This document shows, one piece after another, positions 5,777 through 6,406 of a stretch of 6,406 bases of DNA. Position numbers and translations under genes: made by a program. Under the pieces are notes generated by a model. The model did no database searches and was not told where the DNA came from. It saw only the letters and a list, made by a program, of their open reading frames with translations. Source of the stretch: an uncultured Bacilli bacterium (GTDB taxonomy: Bacteria; Bacillota_I; Bacilli_A; RF39; UBA660); assembly GCA_947591175.1 (NCBI GenBank), contig CANQDB010000078.1, forward strand, positions 1 through 6,406. Direction: 5' to 3'. The stretch's first letter is position 1; every line of letters starts with the position of its first letter.

Positions 5777-5805
5777 ATTATAAAAGTAAAACCTTTATTT
5801 GTCAA
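5777..5805 (-). promoter_or_regulatory. Consensus sigma-A promoter of the AAA+ ATPase gene
   Basis: On the minus strand TTGACA (complement of 5800-5805), 17 nt, then TATAAT (complement of 5777-5782): both hexamers and spacing are perfect. The -35 lies within the last codons and stop of the 203-aa gene, so the promoter overlaps coding sequence. The start of transcription is expected near 5770, giving a leader of about 20 nt before the GTG at 5749. No CIRCE or CtsR-type heat-shock operator was found around it. Confidence 0.85.
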
Positions 5806-6406
5806 GGAAAAATGGTCTATTGTAATCCGCAATAAAACGTTTTACTCTTTGTTTATCTTCAGAAAGTGTGAGCTTACTATACTCTAAAACTGTTACTAAA
5901 TGGGTGTCATCAATTTTTGTTTGATAATCGTCCAAAAAAGAGCGAATATAATAGTCATTGCCATCGATAAGCATACAATTTTCTTCTTTCGTATAATAGG
6001 TCAAAATATTTGCAAGTGGTTCTTGATAAGTAATTTTAGGATCTCGATATTGTTTATACAACGATTGTGGTAACACTGTAGGTAGCTCAGAATCATAGAC
6101 GTATCTCTCACCTTGATAAGAAAATACTACCCAACCATGAGCATAAGGATAGGTTTCACTTTGAAATGGTTCAACTATTCCACGTACCAATAAATCATTA
6201 GGCTCCAACCCCATCAAAGCATAAGCACTATAATAGTAACACAGTTGAGGATAACGTCTTTTTATAAACTCTTGAAAAGTTTCCAAAGAAGTTGTTTCTG
6301 TAAGATAATGTGGAAGAGTCACAAAAACATTTTGAGTACGTTTGAGTAAATACTCTTGAACTGTAGCATATTGTTTCATATTTTCATTTAGCTCCAAATA
6401 AGACAT
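5795..6406 (-). CDS. Putative transglutaminase/papain-fold-like protein, 203 aa, possibly partial at 5' end
   Basis: No named family is recognised, but the layout resembles the transglutaminase-like/papain fold. Cys56 opens a helix (CYYYSAYALMGL). Next comes a VRGIV strand (74-78), then His90 in AHGWVVF, then a short hairpin (YQGERYVYDSE) placing Asp105 where the third catalytic residue would be. Spacing and flanking residues agree with the C-H-D order of that superfamily. The C-terminal 90 residues are mostly helical and unassigned. There is no signal peptide or membrane segment. The first ATG is the last codon of the window, so neither its ribosome-binding site nor a longer N-terminus can be checked. 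The stop is inside the promoter of the downstream ATPase gene. Enzyme activity is an inference; the protein could be a non-catalytic relative. Confidence 0.65.
   Translation of the reverse strand: MSYLELNENMKQYATVQEYLLKRTQNVFVTLPHYLTETTSLETFQEFIKRRYPQLCYYYSAYALMGLEPNDLLVRGIVEPFQSETYPYAHGWVVFSYQGERYVYDSELPTVLPQSLYKQYRDPKITYQEPLANILTYYTKEENCMLIDGNDYYIRSFLDDYQTKIDDTHLVTVLEYSKLTLSEDKQRVKRFIADYNRPFFLDK

Noticed and set aside
5702..5887. 61-aa open frame on the plus strand
   Set aside because: Antisense to the promoter region and the ends of two well-supported genes; Lys/Ile/Phe-rich as expected from AT-rich antisense DNA.

Overview
The window is AT-rich (roughly one third G+C by eye) and carries a low-GC Gram-positive, endospore-former type of gene set. 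The clearest marker is a full-length sporulation sigma factor SigG followed by a YlmC/YmxH-type PRC-barrel protein. That order is close to the sigG-ylm region of Bacillus, although sigE is not next to sigG here. TGA is used as a stop codon, so the standard bacterial code applies. Together this suggests a spore-forming Bacilli or Erysipelotrichia-like bacterium, possibly an uncultured gut lineage; the exact taxon cannot be read from the sequence. All genes lie on the minus strand, so transcription runs from position 6406 towards position 1.

In transcription order: (a) 6406-5795, a 203-aa protein with a Cys-His-Asp arrangement like transglutaminase/papain-fold enzymes. (b) A perfect sigma-A promoter (TTGACA, 17 bp, TATAAT) whose -35 lies in the last codons of that gene. 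It drives a single-ring Hsp100/Clp-type AAA+ ATPase at 5749-4355, whose real start is probably a GTG and not the upstream ATG. (c) 4258-3608, a 216-aa protein of no recognised family, ending in a terminator hairpin that contains its own stop codon. (d) A SigG/SigF-type promoter, then sigG (3540-2764), ylmC/ymxH (2715-2482) and a long U32 protein of the RlhA type (2439-211). These three are closely spaced and probably form one operon, again ending in a terminator that overlaps the last stop codon.

(e) The last ~210 bases (1-210) hold no credible protein gene but are structured. A ~75-bp block consisting of a terminator hairpin, TTGACT, a G-run (8 or 9 G) and TATAAT, all read on the minus strand, occurs twice as a diverged direct repeat. 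The right-hand promoter followed by the left-hand terminator would define a small RNA of about 100 nt. The left-hand promoter fires out of the window. The G-run sits in the -35/-10 spacer, as in known phase-variable promoters.

Functionally, the right-hand half pairs a possible cysteine-enzyme-fold protein with a stripped-down Hsp100 ATPase and an unknown protein. The left-hand half is a late-forespore regulator with a sporulation-associated PRC-barrel protein and an rRNA-hydroxylation-type protein. The most unusual parts are the duplicated poly-G promoter units and the D1-only Clp-like ATPase with an unrecognised N-terminal domain.
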